The notes under the pieces are model-generated. The model made no database searches. It had not been told where the DNA came from and saw nothing but the letters and a program-made list of their open reading frames with translations. A program made the translations under genes and the position numbers. This document shows positions 7,025 to 14,440 of a DNA stretch of 24,375 nt, piece by piece; position 1 is the first letter of the stretch, and every line of letters starts with the position of its first letter. The stretch is from Methanomassiliicoccus sp. UBA345 (lineage in GTDB: Archaea > Thermoplasmatota > Thermoplasmata > Methanomassiliicoccales > Methanomassiliicoccaceae): positions 62,450-86,824 of the forward strand of contig DATD01000012.1 in assembly GCA_002504525.1 (NCBI GenBank). Direction: 5' to 3'.

Positions 7025-7549
7025 TCACGGCGTGGGTATTGGCTCAAAGAGCTCTATCCCGAGATAGTGGAACACGAGATAGACTATCGCGGAGCGGGTG
7101 ATGCCGGCCAGAAGGTTGGTCAGCGCGAAATAACGCAGGTTCATGGTCCCTTTCTTGTTGAATACCGCGAAGATGTAGATCGGCACGGTGTCCACCATCA
7201 GGGGTATGCTGAGTATGATGTACATGCCCAGATAGCTGGTCTTGTCGACGAACCTGGTCATCAGATCGACGAACTTCCTGAACCATCCCCACTTGGCGGT
7301 CACCCGGTCCAGGGGGCTTTCCAGCTTGCCCCCCAGCAAGAACACCGCCGAGGCACCGACCGCCTTGCCCAGGCCCAGCATGAGCGCCTTCAGCCATATC
7401 GGCGTCACCGGGCTGAGGAAAAGGGCGGTCTCGACAGGTATGGGCAGGATGATGGTGGCGGCGATCGTGTACAGAAATAATACGATGCTATAGAGGATTG
7501 GATCGCCAGATATGCCTGTCAATATATCCAATAGCTCAGACAGCACCAT
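7025..7549 (-). CDS. Small integral membrane protein, VTT/DedA-like
   Basis: A 174-residue protein with about five hydrophobic segments: residues about 14-37, 45-66, a loop with KLESPLDRVTAKWG, about 88-113, and a C-terminal pair ending near FHYLGIELF. The proline and glutamate in IILPIPVETALFL, the glycine-rich GLGKAVGASAVFLLGGKLE, and the re-entrant-looking PLMVDTVPIYIF resemble the VTT (DedA/SNARE-associated) family of lipid or ion transport membrane proteins, but this is a pattern impression only. The open frame extends to 7675, but the added part is polar and unrelated; ATG at 7549 has GGGGGA 4 bases upstream and a TATA box (7575-7582) about 30 bases away. Membrane location is secure, family is not. 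Confidence 0.7.
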   Translation of the reverse strand: MVLSELLDILTGISGDPILYSIVLFLYTIAATIILPIPVETALFLSPVTPIWLKALMLGLGKAVGASAVFLLGGKLESPLDRVTAKWGWFRKFVDLMTRFVDKTSYLGMYIILSIPLMVDTVPIYIFAVFNKKGTMNLRYFALTNLLAGITRSAIVYLVFHYLGIELFEPIPTP

Positions 7550-7574
7550 GTGTCCCCCACAATTGGTCGGTGGG

Positions 7575-7582
7575 TCATAAAA
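7575..7582 (-). promoter_or_regulatory. TATA box for small membrane protein gene
   Basis: Minus-strand TTTTATGA about 30 bases before the ATG at 7549. Confidence 0.45.
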
Positions 7583-7724
7583 CACACGGTCCGAACGGGA
7601 GATGAGGTGCTGCCGGGTCCGGGGGCCTGCATCGCTTGCATGGGGCGATCGAAAGCGGCGAGCGCACCACCGCACGGATGGCCGACGGGGAATGTATCAA
7701 TATCCAGAATATTTTGCGGTGGGG

Positions 7725-7737
7725 AATATTTTTAAGT
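7725..7737 (+). promoter_or_regulatory. TATA box for coiled-coil hypothetical gene
   Basis: AATATTTTTAAGT about 39 bases before the ATG at 7770. The short leader contains AAGGGAT as ribosome binding site. Confidence 0.55.
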
Positions 7738-7769
7738 GGGATAGCTGATTAACCCCCTAAGGGATTCAA

Positions 7770-8384
7770 ATGGCGCCGAGTGGAAACGCAGACAAGGACG
7801 ACTGGTTCGCCGACCTGGACGCCGAGCTGGAGCAGAAGACCCAGAACATCGTGAAGGATGTCGCGGAGCTCAACGCCCAGCGCGCAAAGGTCAACCGGTC
7901 ATTGATAGAGGACTTCGCCAGGATACAGGCCAGGTTCGAAAGGATCGATGTCCATCTTACCATGGAGCCGGCCAGGAACGTGTTCTCCGAGCCGACCTCC
8001 ATTCCCGAGCAGTACACGATGAAGAACGACTTCGATTACGCCGGGGTCAAGAACATCCAGCTGGTGGACCGCACCCAGGAGCAGGGCCGCAACGGGGATT
8101 CCCTGAAGGTGTGGTTCTACAACGACGAGGTCACCATGCGGATGCGCATGGTGTTCGAGTACTGCGAGGGCGAGCACTACTACAAGTTCGCCGGCTGGAA
8201 GAGGATGTTCGGTCAGTTCGTCATCTACGACGCGCCGCTGGGCGAGGTGGACATGGACATGCTCCACGAAAAGCTCGGAGAGGTCGTCAAGGCGTGGTAC
8301 GAGAGTCACCTCCGCCGCAACCGGGAACTGCTGATCTCCGCCCTGAAGGAGACGTTCGAGAAGGGCGAGACGTTCACGGAGTAA
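7770..8384 (+). CDS. Conserved-looking hypothetical protein with N-terminal coiled coil
   Basis: A 204-residue soluble protein that I do not recognise. Residues about 10-60 (WFADLDAELEQKTQNIVKDV and onward) form a likely coiled coil with heptad hydrophobics. The middle alternates short beta-like stretches (SLKVWFYNDEVTMRMRMVFEY, then YYKFAGWKRMFGQFVIYDA). The C-terminus (about 160-204) is a long charged helix rich in Glu, Lys and Arg. No signal peptide, membrane segment or metal-binding cluster is seen. It has a clear TATA box and ribosome binding site and codon use like its neighbours, so it is a real, probably cytoplasmic gene. It precedes the RPA operon on the same strand but is separated by 195 bases with a second promoter. 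Confidence 0.85.
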   Translation: MAPSGNADKDDWFADLDAELEQKTQNIVKDVAELNAQRAKVNRSLIEDFARIQARFERIDVHLTMEPARNVFSEPTSIPEQYTMKNDFDYAGVKNIQLVDRTQEQGRNGDSLKVWFYNDEVTMRMRMVFEYCEGEHYYKFAGWKRMFGQFVIYDAPLGEVDMDMLHEKLGEVVKAWYESHLRRNRELLISALKETFEKGETFTE

Positions 8385-8437
8385 GAAGAACGACCGGGCC
8401 GCCCTGTCGCGTCTCGGCACCTTCCCTTCAATCGTTT

Positions 8438-8454
8438 TCGATGCGAAACATCGA
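8438..8454. repeat. Small hairpin in gap before RPA operon
   Basis: TCGATG-CGAAA-CATCGA, a 6-base stem with a 5-base loop, 54 bases after the upstream gene's stop and about 72 bases before the RPA TATA box. It may be a 3'-end structure of the upstream mRNA. Nothing else is apparent in the 8385-8525 gap. Confidence 0.3.
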
Positions 8455-8525
8455 CGCCCTCGGCGGCTGGCATACCTCTGGGATCATGAGCGGCAGGGTT
8501 ACTTTCGGGCCACCGGGTAGCATCC

Positions 8526-8533
8526 TTTTAATA
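8526..8533 (+). promoter_or_regulatory. TATA box for RPA operon
   Basis: TTTTAATA about 50 bases before the RPA ATG at 8580, giving a leader of about 24 bases that carries the GAGGT ribosome binding site at 8569-8573. Confidence 0.5.
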
Positions 8534-8579
8534 CAAAACGTCATAGGCGTTCTAGGAACTCATCAAGCGAGGTTTGGAC

Positions 8580-9923
8580 ATGATGAACAAGGAAGAGCTC
8601 GCACCCCACGTCAAGGAAATATCCAGGGTGCTGGAAGGAAAAGTGAAGGAACAGGACATCGAACGCGACCTGGACAATTATCTCAACGTCTACCGCATGT
8701 CCGTGGAGGCGTCGAGGCGCCACATCGTGCGCAAGTACGGCGGCGACCCCAACGCCCTGGCCAAGGGAAGCAACAAGACCCTGGCGCAGCTCGGCCTCAA
8801 CGAGGGCAGCGTTGACATCCTGGCGCGCGTGATGTCGTCGACCACCAGGGAGATCACTGTCTCCGGAACCCCCAAGACCATCCAGAGCGGGGTGCTGGCC
8901 GACGAGGCGGGAACCACGGTGAAGTTCACGGTGTGGGACCTCACCAAGGCCGATCTGAAGCCTGACACCAACTATCTCATCCGCTACGCCTACACCCGGG
9001 AATGGAACGGGCAGCCCGAGGTCCATCTGGGGAACCGCGTGGTGGTGGAGGAGAGGCCTCAGGAGGAGATAACCGTCCCCGAGGGTGTCAGCGTCCCCCC
9101 CGCCGGCGGGCGTTCCGCTCCCCAGACCGTGAAGGTCAGCGGGCTTAGCGACGGCATGAACAACATCACCCTCACCGGGCGCATCCTCTCGCTGAAGAGC
9201 CGCGAGGTGGACACCCCATCGGGGAAGAAGACCATGTTCAGCGGCATCATGGCCGACGAGACCGGACGGGTGGAGTTCACCGCCTGGGAGGACTTCAAGC
9301 TCCGCGAGGATGAGGTCATCACCGTCTCCAACGGCTATGTCAAGGGATGGAAGGGCATCCCCCGCATAAGCTTCGGAGAAAAGGCGGACATAGCCAGGCC
9401 CAATGGCGAGTTCCCGTCGGCCGAGGAGCTGTCCAAAGAGGTCCGCAGGTCCATCGAGAGCATCGAGCAGGCGGGAGGCGCCTTCGATGTGGTCACCACC
9501 GGCACCATCGTGGACATCAAGAAGGGCACCGGCCTCATCTTCCGATGCCCGGAATGCAACCGCGTCGTCCTCAAGGGCGTATGCCAGATCCACGGCAAGG
9601 TACAGCAGGTCCCCGACCTGAGGATCAGGGTCATCGTGGACGACGGCTTCGCGGCCATGACCGCCGTGATGAAGAGGGAGGTCTCCGAGGCGCTCACCGG
9701 CGTCACCCTGAAGGAGGCGCTGGATGAGGCCAGGGAGACCATGGACACCGAGGCGATCTCCCAGCGCTTCGAGGAGCGCCTGCTCGCCAAGCCGATAGAG
9801 CTGCGCGGCACGGTGATGTCTGACGACTACGGGCTGTCGATGACCGTCACCGAGGCCAAGTTCGCCACTCCGGACGTGAGGAGCGAGGCCGAGGCCCTTC
9901 TCAGCAAGATCGAGGTGATCTGA
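8580..9923 (+). CDS. rpa: Replication protein A, large multi-OB-fold subunit with zinc finger
   Basis: A 447-residue single-stranded DNA-binding protein. A helical N-terminus (1-80) is followed by an OB fold (about 88-160, GVLADEAGTTVKFTVWD), a Pro-rich linker, a second OB fold (about 190-270, GIMADETGRVEFTAWED), and a third OB region holding a zinc finger with C323, C326, C335 and H338. Repeated OB folds of the 'tGr.eFtaWe' type plus a C3H zinc finger are typical of euryarchaeal RPA, which coats ssDNA in replication and repair. The TTG at 8574 is in frame, but ATG 8580 has GAGGT at proper distance and is preferred. Its TGA overlaps the next gene's ATG by one base (TGATG). Confidence 0.93.
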   Translation: MMNKEELAPHVKEISRVLEGKVKEQDIERDLDNYLNVYRMSVEASRRHIVRKYGGDPNALAKGSNKTLAQLGLNEGSVDILARVMSSTTREITVSGTPKTIQSGVLADEAGTTVKFTVWDLTKADLKPDTNYLIRYAYTREWNGQPEVHLGNRVVVEERPQEEITVPEGVSVPPAGGRSAPQTVKVSGLSDGMNNITLTGRILSLKSREVDTPSGKKTMFSGIMADETGRVEFTAWEDFKLREDEVITVSNGYVKGWKGIPRISFGEKADIARPNGEFPSAEELSKEVRRSIESIEQAGGAFDVVTTGTIVDIKKGTGLIFRCPECNRVVLKGVCQIHGKVQQVPDLRIRVIVDDGFAAMTAVMKREVSEALTGVTLKEALDEARETMDTEAISQRFEERLLAKPIELRGTVMSDDYGLSMTVTEAKFATPDVRSEAEALLSKIEVI

Positions 9924-10810
9924 TGAAGATAAGGGAACCGGCCTGGCGGGTGTTCGCGTCCGAGTTCAACGCCTCCACCCTGGAGCTGAAAGGGGAAGGG
10001 GAGAAGGCGCCCTCCTACGTCATCACTCCCCTGGGAGCGATGATCAACCGCCTGTTCATCGTCGGCATACTGACCGACATGCAGAACCTGGGCACCGACC
10101 AGGACCCCTACTGGCGCGCGACCGTCTCGGACGGCACCGACAAGTTCTACGTGTACGCGGGAAAGTACGCCCCGGAGGCGAGCGCGGCGCTGGCCAAGAT
10201 CGAGCCGCCCTCCTTTGTGGCGGTGATCGGCAAGAGCCGCACCTACAGCTCCGACGAGGGCAAGTTCTACGTGTCGGTCCGGGCGGAGAAGGTGCTGTCG
10301 GTGGACGAGCACATCAAGGACAACTGGCTGCTGGAGACCGTCCGGGCAACGCTCCGCCGCATCGATGCCATGGAGGAGGCCAGGGAGATGGAGAACCCCA
10401 CCGCCGAGAGCCTGGTCAACCTCGGCTTCCCGCCCGTCCTGGCCGACGGCGTGGTCCGCGCGGTGGAGCATTACCAGGACAGCGACGTCAACCGGTTCCG
10501 CGGGACGGTGCTGGAGGCGCTGGAGCAGCTGCTACCGGACCGCACCTTCGACCTTCCCCTGCCAAGGGAGATGCCCGCCGGCCCGGAGGAGATCGATGAT
10601 GAGGAGCTCGACGACAGCGACAAGGAAGAGGTCATCCTGAAGCTCATCGAGAAGCTGGACGTCAACAAGAAGGGCGCCCCCCTCTCCGAACTGATCAAGG
10701 AGTCGGCCAAGCTCGGCATCAGCGAGGACGAGCTGGAGGAGATCAACAATTCCCTCCTGGACAAGGGCCTCATCTACGAGCCGACCATCGGAAAGATGAA
10801 GCGCATCTGA
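9923..10810 (+). CDS. RPA-associated protein (COG3390; OB fold plus C-terminal winged helix)
   Basis: A 295-residue protein starting MKIREPAWRVFASEFNAST, characteristic of the RPA-associated protein family encoded next to archaeal rpa. Residues about 40-130 form an OB fold (RLFIVGILTDMQNLG, then YWRATVSDGTDKFYVYAG). The middle is helical and acidic (about 205-230, rich in Glu/Asp). The last 70 residues resemble a winged helix (VILKLIEKLDVNKKGAPLSE, ending KGLIYEPTIGKMKRI), the layout of the eukaryotic RPA32 subunit. In haloarchaea such proteins bind RPA and stabilise its ssDNA complex; the same is inferred here. Translation is coupled to rpa by a one-base stop/start overlap. Confidence 0.92.
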   Translation: MKIREPAWRVFASEFNASTLELKGEGEKAPSYVITPLGAMINRLFIVGILTDMQNLGTDQDPYWRATVSDGTDKFYVYAGKYAPEASAALAKIEPPSFVAVIGKSRTYSSDEGKFYVSVRAEKVLSVDEHIKDNWLLETVRATLRRIDAMEEAREMENPTAESLVNLGFPPVLADGVVRAVEHYQDSDVNRFRGTVLEALEQLLPDRTFDLPLPREMPAGPEEIDDEELDDSDKEEVILKLIEKLDVNKKGAPLSELIKESAKLGISEDELEEINNSLLDKGLIYEPTIGKMKRI

Positions 10811-10812
10811 AC

Positions 10813-10824
10813 GCCCCTAGGGGC
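10813..10824. terminator. Short hairpin after RPA operon
   Basis: GCCCC-TA-GGGGC directly after the TGA, followed on the plus strand by a pyrimidine-rich run (CCCCTTCCCCCTCTTTCTC). It sits in the 30-base gap to a convergent gene. Confidence 0.4.
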
Positions 10825-10840
10825 CCCTTCCCCCTCTTTC

Positions 10841-11686
10841 TCACATCGCCCTCTCGGTCGAAGAGCGGAACCCGTCCTCGAAGGCCCACATCTCCCTGAA
10901 ATGAGTGTTGGTGTCCTCGATGAGCTTCAGGTACCAGTAGATCACGAAGGGGCTGAATATGATGGTGACGATGAGGAACAGCAGGAAGCTCCTGTCCTGC
11001 TGGAACCGCGGGAGCGGCGGGGGGACGTTCTCGCCGTTCACCGTCGAGGCCAGATGAACGTTGTAGGCGAAGGCATGCCAGCGGTCGTCATGCTCGAACG
11101 CGAATTGGCTGAGGAAATAGAGCATGTAGAAGTACAGGACGATGCCGACGATGGGGATCAGGATGGCCAGCGACCACAGGGTGGAGCGGGGCCGCTCGGC
11201 GATCCGCGCGCCTTGGTCGATCCCTTCCAGAGCCGAGATGTACGGCTGGATCGCGGCGGCCGTCCCGCGCTCCTGCCCTCTGGCCCACAGATGGTCGATC
11301 AGCGCGCGCCGCAGCGCCGCCTCCCTTGCCATGTGCCTGTTCATCCGGTCGATGAGCTTGTAGTTGAGGTAGATGAAGAGCGCCGCCGCCAGGATCGAGC
11401 CGAGAAATATCAGGAAGCCGCCGGCCGTGGGGTAGAAGAACAGCAGGAGCATACCGGCCGCGAAGCCCACCACCACTGCCAGGAGGGGGACCAGTATCCA
11501 CAGCGGCGACATGATCTCGTCCGATACGCTCCGCCCCATGGACAGTTCCACGGCGCGCCTGCGCGCGTCCGAGGAGGAGGTGGGCTGGGGGGGCGCCGCA
11601 AGGTCGTAACCGCATCGACGGCAGAATCGCTCCCCCGGCGATGAGGGGGTGCCGCAGCGAGGGCAGGCGCCCGTCCCGTCGGGCAT
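10841..11686 (-). CDS. Zinc-ribbon membrane protein of unknown function
   Basis: A 281-residue protein. The N-terminus is a zinc ribbon (CPRCG then CRRCG, residues about 7-30) followed by a Ser/Pro linker. Four strongly hydrophobic segments follow: SPLWILVPLLAVVVGFAAG and GGFLIFLGSILAAALFIYL, a cytoplasmic-looking helical region with MNRHMAREAALRRALIDHL, then SLAILIPIVGIVLYFYMLYFL and LLFLIVTIIFSPFVIYWYL. The architecture matches archaeal 'zinc-ribbon domain-containing membrane proteins' without known function. The start is 2 bases after the MEMO gene's stop, with GGCGGTGA as ribosome binding site, so the two are one operon. The open frame further upstream is antisense or overlap noise. Confidence 0.82.
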   Translation of the reverse strand: MPDGTGACPRCGTPSSPGERFCRRCGYDLAAPPQPTSSSDARRRAVELSMGRSVSDEIMSPLWILVPLLAVVVGFAAGMLLLFFYPTAGGFLIFLGSILAAALFIYLNYKLIDRMNRHMAREAALRRALIDHLWARGQERGTAAAIQPYISALEGIDQGARIAERPRSTLWSLAILIPIVGIVLYFYMLYFLSQFAFEHDDRWHAFAYNVHLASTVNGENVPPPLPRFQQDRSFLLFLIVTIIFSPFVIYWYLKLIEDTNTHFREMWAFEDGFRSSTERAM

Positions 11687-11688
11687 GT

Positions 11689-12510
11689 TCACCGCCTCAC
11701 GACGATGCCGGCATAGCCGACAACCTCTCTCATGGGCGATACATCCCCGGAGCTGGCATACTTCAGCAGCTCGGCCCTGGTCCCTCCGCAGGCCATCATC
11801 ATGGTCATGACCGGCCCGTACCCGCACATCGATACGCTGCGGCGCGCCACTTCGTCGTATACGCCCGCGGCGTCCATGGCCAGCACGCGGTCGATGACGG
11901 CGGCGTCCTTCTCCTTCGCCACTTCACGCGGGACGTAATGGCTCATGTCCGACGAGGCCAGGATGACCACGTCCTTCCCGTCGATGGCGTCGCTGATCTC
12001 GCTGGCCGTCTCCGCGGCGGTCTGGGGGTCCTGAGCGGACATGGAGATGGGGACGAACCTGATGTCCCCTCCCAGGTACTGGAGGAAGGGTATCTGGACC
12101 TCGATGGAGTGCTCGAAGCGGTGCGCCATGGGGTCGTCGACGACGAGCCGCCCAAGCCTACGGACGATATCCTGGTCCACGGTGGCCGAGCCGAGCGGGG
12201 TGGCGAAGTCCTGGGTGGTGGTCGCTACTGGAGCCCCGGCGCCCTGATGGTTCGGACCTATGATGATGAACGTCTCCGGGAACCCGTCTCGCGCAAGTGC
12301 AGCGTACACATGCGCCGCCACCGGGCCGGAGTACATCCACCCGGCGTGAGGCACCACCGCGCCGACGATGCTCCGCTCCCCCTTCTTGACCACCTCCGGC
12401 ACCTCTCCAGGGCCCAGCGGGGAGAGGAAGGCGCCTTCGATCTCGGCGCGTGTCTGCATCTCGCTGTTCGGGTAGAACTGCCCGGCGACGACGGGGTGGC
12501 GGACGGTCAT
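11689..12510 (-). CDS. MEMO family protein (AmmeMemoRadiSam system protein B)
   Basis: A 273-residue protein starting MTVRHPVVAGQFYP, the signature N-terminus of the MEMO1 family, which adopts a class III extradiol dioxygenase-like fold. The putative metal ligands are present: H55 in VVPHAGWMYSGP, H88 in IIGPNHQG, and C229 in SMCGYGPV. SSDMSHYVPREVA is also conserved. The human homologue binds reduced metal ions and signals in motility; the archaeal role is unknown. In many prokaryotes MEMO is encoded beside an AMMECR1 protein and a radical SAM enzyme, but neither is in this window. The TATA box at 12532-12539 is centred about 26 bases from the ATG with no convincing Shine-Dalgarno, so transcription is probably leaderless. 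Confidence 0.94.
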   Translation of the reverse strand: MTVRHPVVAGQFYPNSEMQTRAEIEGAFLSPLGPGEVPEVVKKGERSIVGAVVPHAGWMYSGPVAAHVYAALARDGFPETFIIIGPNHQGAGAPVATTTQDFATPLGSATVDQDIVRRLGRLVVDDPMAHRFEHSIEVQIPFLQYLGGDIRFVPISMSAQDPQTAAETASEISDAIDGKDVVILASSDMSHYVPREVAKEKDAAVIDRVLAMDAAGVYDEVARRSVSMCGYGPVMTMMMACGGTRAELLKYASSGDVSPMREVVGYAGIVVRR

Positions 12511-12531
12511 GCCTGAGAAATCGCTGCCTGG

Positions 12532-12539
12532 CTTATTTC
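12532..12539 (-). promoter_or_regulatory. TATA-like box for MEMO operon
   Basis: Minus-strand GAAATAAG centred 25-26 bases upstream of the ATG at 12510. Confidence 0.4.
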
Positions 12540-12633
12540 AATGTTTGCCGCCGGCCTGGCCGACCATGATGGAACGCCCGCCGTGATCGATGCGGACAAT
12601 GGATAATGAAAACGGTGGAAGTGGTTTGAAAGT

Positions 12634-12652
12634 GCTGGTCCCAAGGACCAGC
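12634..12652 (-). terminator. Hairpin directly after rpsB stop codon
   Basis: GCTGGTCC and GGACCAGC form a perfect 8-base stem with a 3-base loop, beginning on the very next base after the rpsB TAA (minus strand). It is followed by ACTTTCAAACC and, further on, CCGTTTTCATT. Likely an mRNA 3'-end or stability structure for rpoK-rpsB. Confidence 0.5.
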
Positions 12653-13264
12653 TTACAGGCTCGCTTCGAAATCTTCCATGGTGAGCTTGTAGTCCTCGTC
12701 ATTGACCAGGACGCCCTGCTCCTTGAGGATCTCGCGGGTGAGCAGCCAGTAGATGCACGCCAGCGCCCGGCGCCCCTTGTTGTTGGTAGGGATCACCAGG
12801 TCGATGTTTCTCGTCTCGTTGTTGGCGTCGCAAAGCGCAACGATCGGTATCCCGACGCTGACCGCCTCGTCGACGGCCTGCTTGTCGGCCGCGGGGTCGG
12901 TGACCAGGAGCACTTCGGGCTCCATGAAGTCGGGGAGGGTCGGATTGGTCAGGGTGCCGGGGACGAAACGTCCAGCGAACACCCTCGCTCCCAGGGTCTT
13001 GCCGAACATCTTGGCCGGCTTCTGCCCGTACTGCCTGGCCGAAGAGACCAGGATGGACTCCGGCTTGAACCGGGCCAGGAACTTGGCCGTGGCCCTGATG
13101 CGGGCATCGGTCTGCTTGACATCCATCACAAGGAGGCCGTCCGACCTGACCTTGAAGATGAACTTCTTCATGTCGGCGCTCTTCTGCTGGGTACCGATGT
13201 GGACACCAGAGGTGAGGTATACATCCTCAGGCACCAGAAGCTCGGTCTTGTTTTCCTCGCTCAT
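12653..13264 (-). CDS. rps2: Small-subunit ribosomal protein uS2
   Basis: A 203-residue archaeal uS2. Recognisable stretches: YLTSGVHIGTQQKSADMKKFI, the conserved ILVSSARQYGQKPAKMFG, FVPGTLTNPTL, the EVLLVTDPAADKQAVDEA strand-helix unit and the C-terminal IPTNNKGRRALACIYWLLTREIL. The protein sits on the 30S head-body junction. It is 9 bases downstream of rpoK, with the ribosome binding site GAGTGAGGG overlapping the rpoK stop, so the two are translated from one mRNA. rpoK-rpsB adjacency is a common archaeal arrangement, often with eno between; enolase is absent here. Confidence 0.97.
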   Translation of the reverse strand: MSEENKTELLVPEDVYLTSGVHIGTQQKSADMKKFIFKVRSDGLLVMDVKQTDARIRATAKFLARFKPESILVSSARQYGQKPAKMFGKTLGARVFAGRFVPGTLTNPTLPDFMEPEVLLVTDPAADKQAVDEAVSVGIPIVALCDANNETRNIDLVIPTNNKGRRALACIYWLLTREILKEQGVLVNDEDYKLTMEDFEASL

Positions 13265-13273
13265 AAAAAACCC

Positions 13274-13447
13274 TCACTCATCTCTTTTGACTGTGATCGG
13301 GAGCACGTCCCTTTCGAATTCAAGCATGGCGATCGCAACTGGGTCGATCATGTTCTCCGGGATGTCGATCAGGACAGGCGCTCCCAAGGATACCTGTAAC
13401 GAACGGGCTCCGATAATGCGCGCCTTCTCAAATCTAGTATATTTCAT
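13274..13447 (-). CDS. rpoK: DNA-directed RNA polymerase subunit K (Rpo6/RpoK)
   Basis: A 57-residue homologue of eukaryotic Rpb6 and bacterial omega, which clamps the largest polymerase subunits. It starts MKYTRFEKARIIGARSLQVS, with the family GAP(V/I)LI..P sequence and FERDVLPITVKR at the end. The frame is open to 13726, but a TATA box (13487-13494) lies within that stretch and GGTGAAAG precedes ATG 13447, so the short form is right. The length is usual for archaeal RpoK. It leads the rpoK-rpsB operon. Confidence 0.95.
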   Translation of the reverse strand: MKYTRFEKARIIGARSLQVSLGAPVLIDIPENMIDPVAIAMLEFERDVLPITVKRDE

Positions 13448-13486
13448 ACTTTCACCATGCGGGAGTGGCCTGATATTAACAGTCCA

Positions 13487-13494
13487 CTTATAAA
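13487..13494 (-). promoter_or_regulatory. TATA box for rpoK-rpsB operon
   Basis: Minus-strand TTTATAAG, a near-ideal archaeal TATA box, centred about 43 bases before the rpoK ATG, leaving a leader of about 18 bases with the GGTGA ribosome binding site. Purine-rich CCAAAGG lies just upstream as a possible BRE. Confidence 0.65.
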
Positions 13495-13567
13495 CCTTTG
13501 GTAAGGTGCCTGATCGACGGCCAGTTGTCTCAACGTCATGCAGATCTTCTCGTTCTTTGGCATCACC

Positions 13568-13605
13568 ATATCCTAGTTTTTGGTCGTGACTAGGGTTTTG
13601 GATAT
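13568..13605. repeat. Nested inverted repeats in rpoK/kinase-remnant intergenic region
   Basis: ATATCC (13568-13573) is inverted as GGATAT (13600-13605), and CCTAG (13572-13576) as CTAGG (13590-13594). The two pairings share bases and so are alternatives rather than one stem. Nothing else is apparent between 13500 and 13700. Possibly regulatory for the divergent promoters. Confidence 0.25.
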
Positions 13606-13701
13606 CAGTCGGATGCTCGAAGTTGCTCTTAACCTTTCCCCAGGCCGGCCCGCCTTCCTGATTCGCGGTCGTCATGCAATGGCTACGACGGTTCAACAAG
13701 T

Positions 13702-13709
13702 CTATAATG
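13702..13709 (+). promoter_or_regulatory. TATA box retained upstream of kinase pseudogene
   Basis: CTATAATG centred 26-27 bases before the ATG at 13732, the spacing seen for leaderless genes in this window. A perfect 12-base palindrome, ATGCCCGGGCAT, lies immediately downstream at 13707-13718. Confidence 0.4.
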
Positions 13710-13731
13710 CCCGGGCATCGACCCATATGCC

Positions 13732-14440
13732 ATGGCGGACGCTTTCCTCTCCTCTATCTCTCTGGTGGCGGCCGTCATCCTGTCGCTGGGGCTGGCCGCC
13801 TTCGCATGGTGGAAGGCGTTCGCAAGGTGAGGAGGCCGCTCGTCCTGATGGCCCTCTCCGTGGCGTTCTTGACGGCGTTTTGGATGGAGCTGTCCTCCGC
13901 CACTCTTCAAGAGAAACTGTTCTGGAACTATCTCGAGTGCATCGTCAACGTGACCCTGCCACCGCTGTTCCTTCTGTATACATACACCTTCCTGGGGTGG
14001 AAGGCCATGATCCAGCCGAAGAACCTGCCGCTCCTGTTCATCGTCCCGGCGCTGATGCTCGCCCCGGGGGCGTCGTGGAGGCGGTGGACGACGGCATCAT
14101 AGTGATCGATCAGGAGGGCCGGGTCCTGTTCGCGAACGCCATCATCCTTGCTCAGACCGAGGTCAAGGTCGGCTACCGGGCCAGGAGGGATGAGGTCAGC
14201 ATAGGGTACCAGGACAACGGTGTCGGCGTGGCCGTGGATGAAAAGGAGCGCGTATTCGAGATGGGGCACGGTCGGGGAGGGGGTTTGGGACTGCACCTGG
14301 CCCGGGAGATCCTGGAAACGTCCGGAATGTACGTCCGCGAGAACGGAACGCCCGGACAGGGCGCCCGCTTCGAGATCATGGTCCCGCCGGACCGGTGGCT
14401 GGTCGCGGCTACGGCGCCTGGGCCAGCCGGCCCTTCATGA
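13732..14440 (+). pseudogene. Degraded membrane sensor histidine kinase
   Basis: Three kinase pieces lie in order but in different frames. (1) ATG 13732 opens a membrane helix (MADAFLSSISLVAAVILSLG and on to AWWKAFAR) that stops at TGA about 13828. (2) One frame over, from about 13822 to 14070, continue two or three helices (PLVLMALSVAFLTAFW; YLECIVNVTLPPLFLLYTYT; LPLLFIVPALMLAPG), as in 7TM-type sensor kinases. (3) In a third frame, from about 14065, come the start of a PAS domain (VVEAVDDGIIVIDQEGRVLFAN) joined abruptly to the end of a GHKL ATPase: DNGVGV (N/G1 box), GRGGGLGLHLAREIL (G2 region) and GTPGQGARFEIMVP. The rest of the PAS domain, the phospho-acceptor His helix and the N box proper are missing. 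A normal protein of this type would be more than twice this length. The 3' end overlaps the end of leuD by 32 bases. Confidence 0.82.

Noticed and set aside
8574..8579. TTG start for RPA
   Set aside because: ATG at 8580 has GAGGT at proper spacing; TTG would be too close to the ribosome binding site.
13448..13726. Upstream extension of rpoK
   Set aside because: It contains the rpoK TATA box, and RpoK is normally about 57 residues.
13580..14440. A single intact gene in frame 2
   Set aside because: Its first half is unlike any kinase, while neighbouring frames hold the expected helices; the region is a frameshifted remnant.
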